Assembly (NCBI GenBank): GCA_017521485.1
Contig: JAFXCL010000013.1
Location: forward strand, 1-64,000
Direction of reading: 5' to 3'
Source: Oscillospiraceae bacterium
GTDB taxonomy: Bacteria; Bacillota; Clostridia; Oscillospirales; Oscillospiraceae
Length of the DNA stretch: 64,000 nt
In this document: one piece after another, positions 1 through 8,747 of the stretch
Numbering within the stretch: the stretch's first letter is position 1
Layout of the letters: every line of letters begins with the position of its first letter
Notes under the pieces: model-generated
Told to the model about the DNA's origin: nothing
The model's database searches: none
The model's input: the letters and a program-made list of their open reading frames with translations, nothing else
Program-made: the position numbers and the translations under genes

Positions 1-2591
1 CTACAATCGGGGTACAAAGCTCTGGCATCCAAAATAGCTTGTGCGGTTTGCTCAATCCTTGCTTTTTGTTCATCAGTAGGTGTGGGCCAAGGGAAACAGT
101 TATAGACGATTTCCTTGGAATATCGATAATCGCTCTTTAACCGACCACAAGTTGTCCTCATCCATGCGTTGTGAACATTGGACATCAAAACACCAAACTG
201 GAACAGAGTTGCATCGGGGATAATAAAAACAGCATTACTCGCAACCACATCTGGGCCAACAAATCCCAACGGAATATATCTTCTGGAAGATGAACTATGT
301 GCAGGTATGATGATATATGGCTTTCCGTCTGGCTGGGTTATTTGGGCAAACAAAGTCGGTGTTGCTGCAAATTTTCGAATTGCAGCGGCAACACTATTGT
401 TTCGCATTTCCTGACATTGTGCAACTCTATCCATAACCATAGGCATAGCTTTAATTTCTTTAGGATTTGCACCCTTGAGCCACAGGCAATAACGATTTTG
501 GTTATGTAAAAACTCGACAGCACCTACATAGCGCCGTATGTATTTTTGAGCAGAGGGCTCCTTGGAAATAAAGTCCTCGTATTCATCATTCTCGATAATG
601 AGATTTCCACCGTCAGCGGGTTTATTGCCATAAACCATCGCAGGAACTGAAGCAAATGGTTTTCTCTGAGCAAAAACGATAACATTATCTCCATCCAGCA
701 AATACGGATTTATATTATCCACTGCCTGCTTTTGATTCGCATTAAAGATAATCTTTTGGCTACGCTTAAACAGTGCGAAACCTACAATGATACAATGAAC
801 AGCGGCTTTTGTTTTAGCCTCACTCGACCATACAAAGGTTCGATGTGCAAAGTTAATCACAAGGTTTTCTGCAAGAAGTTTAGTCCAAAGAACAGGGACA
901 ATTTCTCCTTGGCAAATCGAATTTGTAGAAACAAACGCACACTCAATTTTTGTTCCTGCCATATATTTGACAGCTTTCATATACCAACAAGCAACATAGT
1001 CAACATTTTTGGTGCCAGGGAAAATTAAATCCACATCATCTTTTTGGCTCTTATTCATCATAGAGAATCCAACAAACGGAGGGTTACCCATGATGTAATT
1101 CAGTTTATTCTTGGGGACAACAGTTTCCCAATCAAGCCGCAGGGCATTGTCTTCCACAATGTTGGCATAGCTGGTCAGGGGCAGGAACTCCAGATGCATA
1201 TGTACGATTGCTTCGGTTTCTTTCATCATCTGGGATTCTGCGATCCACAGGGCAGTCTTGGCAACAGTTACGGCAAAGTCGTTAATCTCAATGCCATAGA
1301 ATTGTCCGATTGACACCTGAATGGGGTTAAAGTCGGCAGTATCGCCCATGATGATTTGGTCGCCCAACCGCAGCATGAGGGCCTTGTTCTCCAATCTCCG
1401 CAAGGAAAGGTAAGTTTCCGTCAGGAAGTTTCCAGAGCCACAGGCGGGATCCAGGAAGGTCAGGGATGCCAGCTTCTTTTGATATTCTTCCAGTTTCAAC
1501 TCCCTTGTTTTCTTTACAGGGATAGCGGCGATCTCGTCAAGCTCGGAAGCCAATGCATTATAGAACAGCGGGTCAATGACCTTATGGATATTTTCAATGC
1601 TGGTATAGTGCATACCGCCACTGCGACGGGTTTCGGGGTTCAAAGTGCTTTCAAAAACTGCGCCAAAAATAGTCGGGGAAATACTGCTCCAGTTAAAGTC
1701 TTCGCTGGCATTGGTTAGCAGTAAGTCAATGATCTCCTCGGTAAAGCGGGGGATGATAATATTCTCGTCAGCAAACAGACCGCCATTGACATAGGGAAAA
1801 GCAGCCAGATCTTCATCCATATAAGGATCTCTGTCGGCTACCTTAGTGTCCAAAACCTTAAACAGGTCAATCAATGCCTTTCGGACATTCTTCGCCTGAA
1901 AGCCTTTCAGGTAGTCGTGGAACATGGTATGGCTGCCGAAAATACCCGCATCTTCCGCATACAGGCAGAATACCAAACGGACACAAAGCATATTCAGGCT
2001 TTTGAGCTCGGTGTCGCTGGCGGGTGAATTATACTGCTGCAGCAAGGCATCATAGAGCTTGCCCACAAGCTCACCAGCTTGCAAGGAGATTTCCATTTCT
2101 TTTTGAATTCTCTCGTTGCCCTTGTCCACCAAAAACTGCAGGCGGGTATATTCCTTCTCCAAATCCTCCAACTTAATGATTTCGGGGGTATCGTTGGGGC
2201 GGTTCATATCATGGATATGGAACTCTTTGAAGTTACAGACAATAATCCAGCGGGGGTTCATATTATGGGGCAAGTAGCCAGCATAACGACGGGCCTGCTG
2301 GAATGGGGTCAGCATAGAGCCGTCGGATTGCTTGTACCCTCTGGAGAGGTCAACATCTGCGCCTTTTTGCTCAATCAGCACATGGGTATCTTTGATATAG
2401 CCGTCAATAAAGCTGGTATGGTCCAGCTTCACGCGAACCTCAAATTCTATGGCATTGGTCGCCTGTTCCACTCCAAAAACATTCTGGAGCAAATCAATCC
2501 AGAACCGCTGGGTTTCCTGTTTCTCGTCGCCATGGCCTGTCCAATTCTTTACAAACTGCTTGGCAGCGGCTTTCTGCTGTACATCTGTCAT
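1..2591 (-). CDS. MmeI-like type IIL restriction enzyme/DNA methyltransferase (3' end outside window)
   Basis: Single open frame read from ATG at 2591 to the left edge with no stop; the last visible residues (ARALYPDC) resemble the region just before the C-terminus of MmeI-family proteins, so only a few tens of residues should be missing. N-terminal nuclease domain shows D63 and E74-x-K76 (PD-(D/E)xK pattern). Then a helical spacer, methylase motif I DPACGSGNF near residue 384 and motif IV NPPF near residue 501, then a target-recognition region. Such enzymes cut and methylate DNA as one polypeptide. Start supported by an AAGGAG site 9 bases upstream. The 3' third (about 1-1080) is visibly more AT-rich than the 5' part, suggesting a swapped recognition domain. 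Family assignment is strong; specificity cannot be read. Confidence 0.88.
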   Translation of the reverse strand, partial: MTDVQQKAAAKQFVKNWTGHGDEKQETQRFWIDLLQNVFGVEQATNAIEFEVRVKLDHTSFIDGYIKDTHVLIEQKGADVDLSRGYKQSDGSMLTPFQQARRYAGYLPHNMNPRWIIVCNFKEFHIHDMNRPNDTPEIIKLEDLEKEYTRLQFLVDKGNERIQKEMEISLQAGELVGKLYDALLQQYNSPASDTELKSLNMLCVRLVFCLYAEDAGIFGSHTMFHDYLKGFQAKNVRKALIDLFKVLDTKVADRDPYMDEDLAAFPYVNGGLFADENIIIPRFTEEIIDLLLTNASEDFNWSSISPTIFGAVFESTLNPETRRSGGMHYTSIENIHKVIDPLFYNALASELDEIAAIPVKKTRELKLEEYQKKLASLTFLDPACGSGNFLTETYLSLRRLENKALMLRLGDQIIMGDTADFNPIQVSIGQFYGIEINDFAVTVAKTALWIAESQMMKETEAIVHMHLEFLPLTSYANIVEDNALRLDWETVVPKNKLNYIMGNPPFVGFSMMNKSQKDDVDLIFPGTKNVDYVACWYMKAVKYMAGTKIECAFVSTNSICQGEIVPVLWTKLLAENLVINFAHRTFVWSSEAKTKAAVHCIIVGFALFKRSQKIIFNANQKQAVDNINPYLLDGDNVIVFAQRKPFASVPAMVYGNKPADGGNLIIENDEYEDFISKEPSAQKYIRRYVGAVEFLHNQNRYCLWLKGANPKEIKAMPMVMDRVAQCQEMRNNSVAAAIRKFAATPTLFAQITQPDGKPYIIIPAHSSSSRRYIPLGFVGPDVVASNAVFIIPDATLFQFGVLMSNVHNAWMRTTCGRLKSDYRYSKEIVYNCFPWPTPTDEQKARIEQTAQAILDARALYPDC

Positions 2592-2869
2592 ATTTTTGCT
2601 CCTTTCAGAAGCATATTTTTTATCATTATATCATACTGCAATAAAAAACAAAAGAGCAAAAAATCTGCTGTTTTTCTCGTCATCCAGAATGGGTGGAAAT
2701 GGTTGTAAAATGCTATACGCGGGCGGGAGTTGGGTGTATTAATGACTTCCCCTCATCCGCCCCTTCGGGGCACCTTCCCCCAGGGGAAGGCTGGCGTTGC
2801 ATCTAGGTTATTCAAGTCCGCACCTGTGGACAAAAAAGAATGGATACCCGATTGGGTATCCATTCTTTT
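2592..2869. other. Spacer between RM gene and tRNA-Leu
   Basis: Holds a minus-strand -10 element TATAAT (complement of 2625-2630) suited to the restriction-modification gene, with a weak -35. At about 2745-2795 there is a GC-rich palindromic stretch (CCCCTTCGGGG core and CTTCCCC/GGGGAAG arms) of a type often dispersed in gut Clostridia; only one copy is seen in this window. No coding sequence is supported. Confidence 0.5.
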
Positions 2870-2870
2870 T
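2832..2870 (-). terminator. Intrinsic terminator after tRNA-Leu
   Basis: Near-perfect stem AAGAATGGATACCC / GGGTATCCATTCTT with a 4-base loop, flanked by A and T runs so it could work both ways. It begins directly at the tRNA 3' end. Confidence 0.8.
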
Positions 2871-2957
2871 GGTGCGCGAGGCGGGACTTGAACCCGCACG
2901 TCCGCAGTGAACACTAGAACCTGAATCTAGCGAGTCTACCAATTCCACCACTCGCGC
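2870..2957 (-). tRNA. tRNA-Leu(CAG)
   Basis: Reads GCGCGAG acceptor arm, long variable arm of a class II tRNA, T arm GGTTCAAGTCC and encoded CCA end. The anticodon loop TTCAGGT gives CAG, decoding CUG leucine codons. Followed at once by a strong terminator, so transcribed alone or as the last unit. Confidence 0.95.
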
Positions 2958-3092
2958 ATATTAAGTTCGGCAGGTCTTTCCTGACCGCCAGAGTATATTA
3001 CCACGGTAAGCACCATTTGTCAACCCATATTTTCGTTTTTTCGAATATTTTTCTGCATCTGCTTTTCTCTTCCCTTTTTACGGATGCCGTGG

Positions 3093-3200
3093 TATAATAA
3101 CTGCAAAAGCAGTTATTATACATATTTATCGCCATTTCCCTCCCCGGCTTTGCCGGGAACCGGAAAATATGGCTAAATTATACCAAACGCCACAGGCGTT
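3093..3200. repeat. Three consecutive hairpins upstream of ygiQ-type gene
   Basis: Hairpin 1: TATAATAACTGC / GCAGTTATTATA (3093-3120, loop AAAA). Hairpin 2: outer GCCATTTCC / GGAAAATATGGC with inner CCCGGC / GCCGGG (3131-3173). Hairpin 3: AACGCC / GGCGTT (3186-3200). The first palindrome carries TATAAT on both strands. Could be a leader RNA or a mobile palindromic unit; function unknown. Confidence 0.55.
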
Positions 3201-3204
3201 ATGA

Positions 3205-3210
3205 TATAAT
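3205..3210 (+). promoter_or_regulatory. -10 element before ygiQ-type gene
   Basis: TATAAT 29 bases ahead of the start codon, immediately after the third hairpin. No convincing -35 box at the right distance. Confidence 0.45.
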
Positions 3211-3238
3211 AAAGGCAAAACACCTTTGGAGGTTCTGT

Positions 3239-5116
3239 ATGGGATTTCTTCCTATTTGCAAACAAGATATGCTCACACGGGGGATCACCCAGTTTGACTT
3301 TGTATATGTGATCGGGGATGCCTATGTGGATCATCCCTCTTTTGGTCACGCCATTATCAGCCGTGTTTTGGAAAATGCGGGCTACACAGTGGGCATCATT
3401 TCCCAGCCGGACTGGAAAAACCCCAAGGCCATTGATATTTACGGTCGTCCCCGTCTAGGTTTTCTGGTATCCGGTGGCAATATGGACTCTATGGTAAACC
3501 ACTATTCCGTCACCAAACACAAGCGTAAAACAGATGCTTTCACTCCCGGCGGTGTGATGGGTAAGCGCCCGGATTACGCCACAGTAGTCTACTGCAATCT
3601 GATCCGCCAGACCTATAAGGATGTTCCCATTCTCATTGGCGGCATTGAGGCAAGTCTCCGCCGTCTTGCCCACTATGACTACTGGTCCGAAAGCCTGAAG
3701 CGCTCCATTTTGCTGGATGCCCAAGCGGATCTTCTGATGTACGGAATGGGCGAAAAGAGCGTTGTGGAGATCGCTGAGGCCCTTAATTCCGGTCTGGATG
3801 TGAAGGATATCACCTACATTGACGGCACTGTTTACCGCACAGATCGGGTGGATGACAGTCTACCGACCATCACCCTACCTCCCTACGAACAGCTCAAAGC
3901 CAACAAGCGCAGCTATGCAGAAAGCTTCCGTCTGCAATATGGTAACTGTGACCCCTTCACCGCCAAGCGGCTTGTCGAGCCTTACGGCAAGGAATTTATC
4001 GTGCAGAACCCGCCCCAGAAGCCTCTGACAACTCAGGAAATGGACGGGATCTATGCTCTGCCCTATATGCGTACCTATCACCCCAGCTATGAAAAGGCAG
4101 GCGGTGTGCCTGCCACCCAGGAAGTAAAATTCAGTCTGGTAAGTAACCGGGGCTGCTTTGGTGCTTGCTCCTTCTGCGCCCTGACCTTCCATCAGGGGCG
4201 GATCATCCAGACCCGCAGCCATGAGTCCATTTTGGCAGAAGCGGAGATTATGGTAAAGGACAAGGATTTTAAGGGCTATATTCACGATGTAGGCGGTCCT
4301 ACTGCCAACTTCCGCCACCCTGCCTGCGAAAAGCAGCTAACGAAAGGTGCTTGCGGCGGACGGCAATGTCTGTACCCCACCCCCTGCAAAAATATGCGGG
4401 CGGATCATTCGGATTATGTGGCGCTGCTGCGCAAGCTCCGGAAGATTCCCGGGGTGAAAAAGGTTTTTGTACGCAGCGGTATCCGGTTTGACTACCTCCT
4501 TGCAGACAAAAAAGACACCTTTTTCAAAGAGCTGGTTCAGTTCCATATTTCCGGTCAGCTGAAGGTTGCGCCGGAGCATGTATCCGATGCCGTCCTTTCC
4601 AGAATGGGTAAGCCAAAAAACAGGGTTTACAACCGGTTTGTGGATAAGTATTTTGCCTTAAACAAGCAGTACGGTATGAACCAGTTCCTTGTGCCGTATC
4701 TAATGTCCAGCCATCCCGGTTCTACCCTAAAAGAAGCCATCGAGCTGGCGGAGTATATCCGGGATATGGGTTACAATCCGGAGCAGGTGCAGGATTTCTA
4801 TCCCACCCCCTCTACCCTTTCTTCCGTGATGTACTATACCGGTCTTGACCCCAGAACTATGGAGCGTGTATATGTACCTACTGATCCCCACGAAAAGGCA
4901 ATGCAGCGGGCGCTGATCCAGTACCGCAATCCCAAAAACTACTATCTGGTGCGGGAGGCACTTCTCAAAGCCCATCGGGAGGATCTGATCGGTTCTGGAC
5001 CGAAGTGTCTGATCCGTGCCGTTCCCCCAAGAACCGACAAGCGCCCCATGCCCCCTAAGCCTTTTCCCAAAAAGCCGGCTGCCAAAAAACCCGCTCCCAA
5101 AAGAGGAAGGCGGTAA
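3239..5116 (+). CDS. YgiQ family radical SAM protein
   Basis: 625 residues. The radical SAM cluster motif is C306-x3-C310-x2-C313, followed by a cysteine-rich insertion (two further CxnC groups near residue 370) typical of the YgiQ/UPF0313 family. The N-terminal ~250 residues form the family-specific domain with a [13 protein letters not shown] stretch. The C-terminal tail is Lys/Pro-rich and probably disordered. Family members are iron-sulfur radical SAM enzymes of unknown substrate. Start chosen at ATG 3239 because TTTGGAGG sits 7 bases before it. It is followed 3 bases later by vanZ, suggesting one transcript. Confidence 0.9.
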   Translation: MGFLPICKQDMLTRGITQFDFVYVIGDAYVDHPSFGHAIISRVLENAGYTVGIISQPDWKNPKAIDIYGRPRLGFLVSGGNMDSMVNHYSVTKHKRKTDAFTPGGVMGKRPDYATVVYCNLIRQTYKDVPILIGGIEASLRRLAHYDYWSESLKRSILLDAQADLLMYGMGEKSVVEIAEALNSGLDVKDITYIDGTVYRTDRVDDSLPTITLPPYEQLKANKRSYAESFRLQYGNCDPFTAKRLVEPYGKEFIVQNPPQKPLTTQEMDGIYALPYMRTYHPSYEKAGGVPATQEVKFSLVSNRGCFGACSFCALTFHQGRIIQTRSHESILAEAEIMVKDKDFKGYIHDVGGPTANFRHPACEKQLTKGACGGRQCLYPTPCKNMRADHSDYVALLRKLRKIPGVKKVFVRSGIRFDYLLADKKDTFFKELVQFHISGQLKVAPEHVSDAVLSRMGKPKNRVYNRFVDKYFALNKQYGMNQFLVPYLMSSHPGSTLKEAIELAEYIRDMGYNPEQVQDFYPTPSTLSSVMYYTGLDPRTMERVYVPTDPHEKAMQRALIQYRNPKNYYLVREALLKAHREDLIGSGPKCLIRAVPPRTDKRPMPPKPFPKKPAAKKPAPKRGRR

Positions 5117-5119
5117 GCT

Positions 5120-5593
5120 ATGGGCAGACGCAAGGAAAACCGCTCCCCTTTTATCCGTTTTTTATTCCTGATCTATTGCGGTGTGATGCTATGGCTGCTG
5201 TTTGGCCGCTCCTACGGCTGGGTGGAGGGTCTTAGCTATGAGCAGATGCTCCGGCAGAACATCAATCTGACTCCCTTTCTCACCATCCGGAACTACTGGC
5301 GTGTGGTATTCCACCGCACCAACGAGGATTTGTTTTTCCACTGCTTCATCAATCTCTTTGGCAATGTACTTTTATTTATCCCTGCAGGCTGGCTGCTGCC
5401 GAAGATCTGGAGGAAAATGCAAAATTTCTTCCGGTTCTTCTTCACCTGCGCTATGTGTATTTTCCTTGTGGAGCTTTTGCAGCTTTTCTCCCTGCTGGGC
5501 AGCTTTGATATTGACGATTTGATCTTAAACCTGCTTGGAATGACATTGGGATTTATTTATTATCATTTAACCAAACCACGGAAAAAGCGATAA
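5120..5593 (+). CDS. VanZ family membrane protein
   Basis: 157 residues with four hydrophobic segments (about 10-30, 70-92, 100-125, 130-150) and the VanZ-like pattern of NLFGNVLLFIPAGWLLP followed by ELLQLFSLLGSFDIDDL. VanZ proteins give low-level teicoplanin resistance in one operon, but most chromosomal copies have no known role. ATG at 5120 is preceded by GGCGG-type site overlapping the end of the radical SAM gene; probably cotranscribed and ended by the hairpin at 5605. Confidence 0.85.
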   Translation: MGRRKENRSPFIRFLFLIYCGVMLWLLFGRSYGWVEGLSYEQMLRQNINLTPFLTIRNYWRVVFHRTNEDLFFHCFINLFGNVLLFIPAGWLLPKIWRKMQNFFRFFFTCAMCIFLVELLQLFSLLGSFDIDDLILNLLGMTLGFIYYHLTKPRKKR

Positions 5594-5604
5594 CATCATA
5601 TACC

Positions 5605-5637
5605 AAAAAGAAGCACCCCTGTCGGGGTGCTTCTTTA
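5605..5637 (+). terminator. Terminator after vanZ
   Basis: 13-bp stem AAAGAAGCACCCC / GGGGTGCTTCTTT with loop TGTC. It is almost identical to the hairpin at 5781-5815 that follows tRNA-Ser on the other strand. Confidence 0.8.
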
Positions 5638-5780
5638 GGAATTCGTAATGGCGGAGAGCGGAGATTCGTTTGCATTTTTGCTTTTGCAAAAATAGCGGTA
5701 GCCACCAGTGTTTGCACTGGTGGCAGCAATATGCACCGGCATATTGCAATTGGATTATTCGAATCTCCACCTCCGTTGCC
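5638..5780. repeat. Hairpin-rich element bounded by copies of a tRNA-Ser 3' end
   Basis: The left edge (5650-5669) reads GGCGGAGAGCGGAGATTCG, close to the tRNA-Ser 3' end at 5816-5835. The right edge (5760-5780) is its approximate inverted copy. Inside are three perfect hairpins: TTTTTGC/GCAAAAA, GCCACCAGTG/CACTGGTGGC and GCAATATGC/GCATATTGC. No convincing protein is encoded. It looks like a small palindromic insertion or an attachment-site remnant. Confidence 0.55.
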
Positions 5781-5815
5781 AAAAAGAAGCACCCCTCATA
5801 GGGGTGCTTCTTTTT
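5781..5815 (-). terminator. Terminator after tRNA-Ser
   Basis: 15-bp stem AAAAAGAAGCACCCC / GGGGTGCTTCTTTTT, loop TCATA, abutting the CCA end of tRNA-Ser. Confidence 0.85.
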
Positions 5816-5903
5816 GGCGGAGAGAGTGGGATTCGAACCCACGGTGCGTTGCCGCATCACTAGTTTTCAAGACTAGCTCCTTAAACCGCTCGGACATCTC
5901 TCC
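5815..5903 (-). tRNA. tRNA-Ser(TGA)
   Basis: Acceptor arm GGAGAGA / TCTCTCC, class II long variable arm, T arm GGTTCGAATCC and encoded CCA. Anticodon stem CTAGT / ACTAG encloses CTTGAAA, giving anticodon TGA. Confidence 0.95.
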
Positions 5904-6023
5904 TTGTCTATGAAACTATATCATTTGATCTTCTAAAAGTCAAGAATTCATATACACTTATTTGTTGTTTACTTAACCATATCTTCTATGCTATAATCCT
6001 ATCAAAGACAGGAGGACTGCACT

Positions 6024-6662
6024 ATGGAGAAAAAAGTTGTTCTTTTTGATCTGGACGGCACGATCACCGATTCTGGTGAAGGCATTATCAACTGCTGCGA
6101 GCTGGCGTTACGGCATTACGGGCTGAATGTACCCAGCCGGGAGGAAATGCGGGTGTTTGTAGGCCCTCCCTTGCACGAAACTTTCCAAAAATTCGGCGTT
6201 CCGGCTGAAGAATGTGATAATGCAGTGGATGTATTTCGCAGTCGCTACACCACTGTGGGTATTTTTGAAAACACCCCCTACCCCGGTATCCGGGAGTTGC
6301 TGGAAGCCTTGTCCGCTAACGGAAACCGGCTCTTTATTGCCACCTCCAAGCCGGAAGTAATGGCAAACCGAGTGCTGGAGCATTTTGACCTTGCCAAGTA
6401 TTTTGAAATGGTCTGCGGCGCAACGATGGATCGCAGCCGAATTGAAAAATCCGATGTGATCGCCTATCTGCTGGAGTACATCGGCGAAACCAAAAACACG
6501 GTTATGGTGGGTGATACCGCATTTGATGTGACCGGTGCTGCCAGTCACAACATTCCCACCATCGGTGTGGCTTGGGGTTACGGCAAGGTGGAGGATATGG
6601 TCTCTGCCGGTGCTTATGCCATTGCCCAGACTCCGAAGGAATTATTGGAGCTGCTGGTATAA
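6024..6662 (+). CDS. HAD family hydrolase, phosphoglycolate phosphatase-like
   Basis: 212 residues, the usual size for subfamily IA HAD phosphatases. Motif I FDLDGT has nucleophile D9 and acid D11; motif II is the TSK of ATSKPE near residue 110; motif IV is GDTAFDV near residue 168. A helical cap lies between motifs I and II. Members hydrolyse small phosphate esters such as 2-phosphoglycolate or pyrophosphate; the substrate cannot be told from sequence. ATG 6024 follows AGGAGG by 8 bases, and a TATAAT lies at about 5992-5997. Single-gene unit ended by a strong terminator. Confidence 0.88.
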   Translation: MEKKVVLFDLDGTITDSGEGIINCCELALRHYGLNVPSREEMRVFVGPPLHETFQKFGVPAEECDNAVDVFRSRYTTVGIFENTPYPGIRELLEALSANGNRLFIATSKPEVMANRVLEHFDLAKYFEMVCGATMDRSRIEKSDVIAYLLEYIGETKNTVMVGDTAFDVTGAASHNIPTIGVAWGYGKVEDMVSAGAYAIAQTPKELLELLV

Positions 6663-6675
6663 ACTTATAAAAGTT

Positions 6676-6712
6676 GGGCGCGTTACAGTAACGCGCCCAT
6701 TTTTTTGTTTTT
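6676..6712 (+). terminator. Terminator after HAD phosphatase
   Basis: GC-rich 10-bp stem GGGCGCGTTA / TAACGCGCCC, loop CAG, then a long T tract. Confidence 0.9.
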
Positions 6713-7098
6713 TAGTAAGGGAATGTGTTGGTAAACAAGATCACCAGGGGTAAAACAAGGGAAAACAGGCTGATAAGCCAAGGATAGACCACACGGCGAG
6801 AGCAGAACATCAGAAGCAGGCACACTGCTGTCACCGCCAGCGGGCCCATAACCGCCACACCCCGTCCGACTACCATAGCATACTCGCCGTTTGCCTGCAG
6901 GTTCAGTCCCACCTGCTCCGGCAGCTTTGCCATATTGCGAATTGCCAGAGAAATGGCAGCGATGGCAACCGGAATGGACAAAAGCACACTGCGCAGCTTA
7001 TACGCCCAAGTGCCGATATATCGGACATTGTCCCAGATCTTCTTTAATTTCTGCCGTGTATCCTGCTTGGATCCCACGTCTTTCTTTCTGCTCTTCAT
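6712..7098 (-). CDS. Hypothetical membrane protein
   Basis: 128 residues from ATG 7098, chosen over an upstream ATG at 7137 because GGAGG lies 6 bases before it. A basic N-terminus (KSRKKD) is followed by three hydrophobic segments (about 35-56, 70-92, 98-122). No family recognised. It converges on the HAD gene, sharing the terminator region. Confidence 0.6.
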   Translation of the reverse strand: MKSRKKDVGSKQDTRQKLKKIWDNVRYIGTWAYKLRSVLLSIPVAIAAISLAIRNMAKLPEQVGLNLQANGEYAMVVGRGVAVMGPLAVTAVCLLLMFCSRRVVYPWLISLFSLVLPLVILFTNTFPY

Positions 7099-7234
7099 AA
7101 GCCACCTCCGGCCACAATTTCTATCATCATAGCACATTTTCTCCCGGTAAGCAACCGGGAATTTATTGGTCCGTTTTATTGTACCTTACTTCCTGTATTC
7201 TTAAGTCATCAAAAACATCAAGGAGGTACATTTT

Positions 7235-7405
7235 ATGAAAACAACTGTCACTTACCAGCCCCGCTATCTGCCCCGCCAACCCTTAAATCTTCCAAACGGA
7301 ATGACCCGCCGGGCATTTCTGGGTAAGGTTTTGGATCTCTTGCTGGTCGCTGCCTCCGGTATGGGCATTGCGGCAATGGTGGTTTTCCTGCTGGTATTGT
7401 TTTAA
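7235..7405 (+). CDS. Small membrane protein, 56 residues
   Basis: ATG 7235 is preceded by a strong AAGGAGG site, and the frame runs 56 codons to TAA at 7403-7405, touching the last base of convergent coaX. The N-terminal half is polar (RYLPRQPLNLPNG), the C-terminal half is one hydrophobic helix. The stretch TRRAFLG before the helix resembles a twin-arginine motif, but no mature domain follows, so it is more likely a positive anchor. Unknown function. Confidence 0.6.
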   Translation: MKTTVTYQPRYLPRQPLNLPNGMTRRAFLGKVLDLLLVAASGMGIAAMVVFLLVLF

Positions 7406-8176
7406 TCAGTTCTTCTTATTCTCCCGGTAAAGGGCTGCAAGTCCCTTAATGATCAGATCCTTCTCGTAGACCACGGGTGTCTTGCACATAGGGATCACAA
7501 ATTTTGCAATGCCACCGGTAACTACCACTGTGGCTTTGCTGCCCAGTTCCGCTTCCATTCGCTCTACCATACCGTCCAGCATACAGGCTGTTCCCATCAT
7601 AATGCCGCTGCGCATACAGTCGATGGTGTTGCGGCCAATGGCCCTCTTCGGCTGGTCCAACTGCAGGCCGGGCAGCAGCGCTGTCCGGTCCGTCAGGGCG
7701 TCCATTGAGATCTTCACACCGGGGCAGATACAGCCGCCGATCAGCGCGCCCTTTTCATCCAGCACCACCATTGTGGTGGCAGTGCCCATATCCACAACGA
7801 TCATGGGGGGCTTATACTCCCGCAAAGCCGCCACACAGCCTACCACCAGATCCGCACCGGTCTGGCTTGGATTTTCCAGACGGATGTCAAGACCCGTTTT
7901 CAGTCCGGGACCTACCACAAGGCTTTGCTTGCCGGTGAGCTTTTTCACCGCTGTCTGTATGGAGTTGAGCACCTGGGGCACAACGGAGGCAATGATCGTG
8001 CCTTCCACATCCTCTGCCCGGAAGCCGTAGATCTCCAGCAGCATTTTCAGCTCCACTGCATACTGATCGGATGTATGTGTGGCATCGGTGCGCAGGCGAG
8101 CTTCAAATAAAATCTTGTCCTGCTCCACGCCGCCCAGCACAATATTCGAGTTTCCAATATCAATGGCTAAAATCAT
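7406..8176 (-). CDS. coaX: Type III pantothenate kinase
   Basis: 256 residues, the normal length. Catalyses ATP-dependent phosphorylation of pantothenate, the first step of coenzyme A synthesis, in the cytoplasm. Visible ASKHA-fold motifs are DIGNSN at residues 6-11 (phosphate binding) and VDMGTATTM near residue 125, plus the TGG of VVVTGGIAKF near residue 220. The start overlaps the stop of the phosphodiesterase gene by 4 bases, so the two are translationally coupled. CoA supply fits the CoA-ester metabolism elsewhere in the window, but no direct link is visible. Confidence 0.95.
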   Translation of the reverse strand: MILAIDIGNSNIVLGGVEQDKILFEARLRTDATHTSDQYAVELKMLLEIYGFRAEDVEGTIIASVVPQVLNSIQTAVKKLTGKQSLVVGPGLKTGLDIRLENPSQTGADLVVGCVAALREYKPPMIVVDMGTATTMVVLDEKGALIGGCICPGVKISMDALTDRTALLPGLQLDQPKRAIGRNTIDCMRSGIMMGTACMLDGMVERMEAELGSKATVVVTGGIAKFVIPMCKTPVVYEKDLIIKGLAALYRENKKN

Positions 8177-8670
8177 TTCATTTCCTCCAAATCTTCCTGC
8201 TTCACAAGATAGCAGTCTGTGATCTCTTTTCCGTCTGTTTCAATGATTGCTGCCGAGCCGCCGCTGTGTCCGCAGCTGCCCGGGTTCAAAACCCAAAGTC
8301 CGTCCGGTTCCCGGTGACAATCCGGCCGGTGGGTGTGTCCGTACAAAACTGCCTGGGCGCTTTCTTTTCTGGCATCACAAAGCAGTGCACCGATTCCCAT
8401 TTTTACGTGGTGATTATGGCCGTGGGTCATAAACAGTCGCACACCGCATACGGTATAGCAAAGCACTTCCCGGGCAAAGGGTGGACAGCGATAGCGGTCG
8501 CAATTTCCCGGCACTTGATGCATTGGGATCTGGGGATTTTCTTCAGAGAGCACTGCGCCGTCATCGTAATGATCCCCCAAATGCACAATGGCATCCGGTT
8601 TTATTATTTCCACACACCGCCGCATAAACCGCAATGCAGAATGGGAATCTGACAAAACAAGAATTTTCAT
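8173..8670 (-). CDS. YfcE/MJ0936-type metallophosphoesterase
   Basis: 165 residues. Calcineurin-like motifs: SDSH (D8, H10), GDHYDD (D33), GNCD near residue 55, THGH near 85 and GHTHRPD near 112, giving the two-metal phosphodiesterase site. Known relatives hydrolyse phosphodiesters in vitro; the physiological substrate is unknown. First gene of a two-gene unit with coaX. Confidence 0.9.
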   Translation of the reverse strand: MKILVLSDSHSALRFMRRCVEIIKPDAIVHLGDHYDDGAVLSEENPQIPMHQVPGNCDRYRCPPFAREVLCYTVCGVRLFMTHGHNHHVKMGIGALLCDARKESAQAVLYGHTHRPDCHREPDGLWVLNPGSCGHSGGSAAIIETDGKEITDCYLVKQEDLEEMK

Positions 8671-8686
8671 AATTCACCAACTGTTA

Positions 8687-8716
8687 TTTCCAACATATAC
8701 TAATGTAGAGTATTAT
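8687..8716 (+). promoter_or_regulatory. Promoter region for the three small genes
   Basis: TTTCCA (8687-8692), 18-base spacer and TATTAT (8711-8716) fit a sigma-A promoter. The same stretch contains CATATACT at 8693-8700, which resembles a sporulation sigma-E -10 element. Which is used cannot be told. Confidence 0.35.
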
Positions 8717-8747
8717 TATAACAGGATTTTTAACAGGAGGCAATCAA

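Noticed and set aside
5567..5860. 97-codon frame through tRNA-Ser and spacer
   Set aside because: Contains the familiar GSNPTLSA translation of a tRNA T arm; not a protein.
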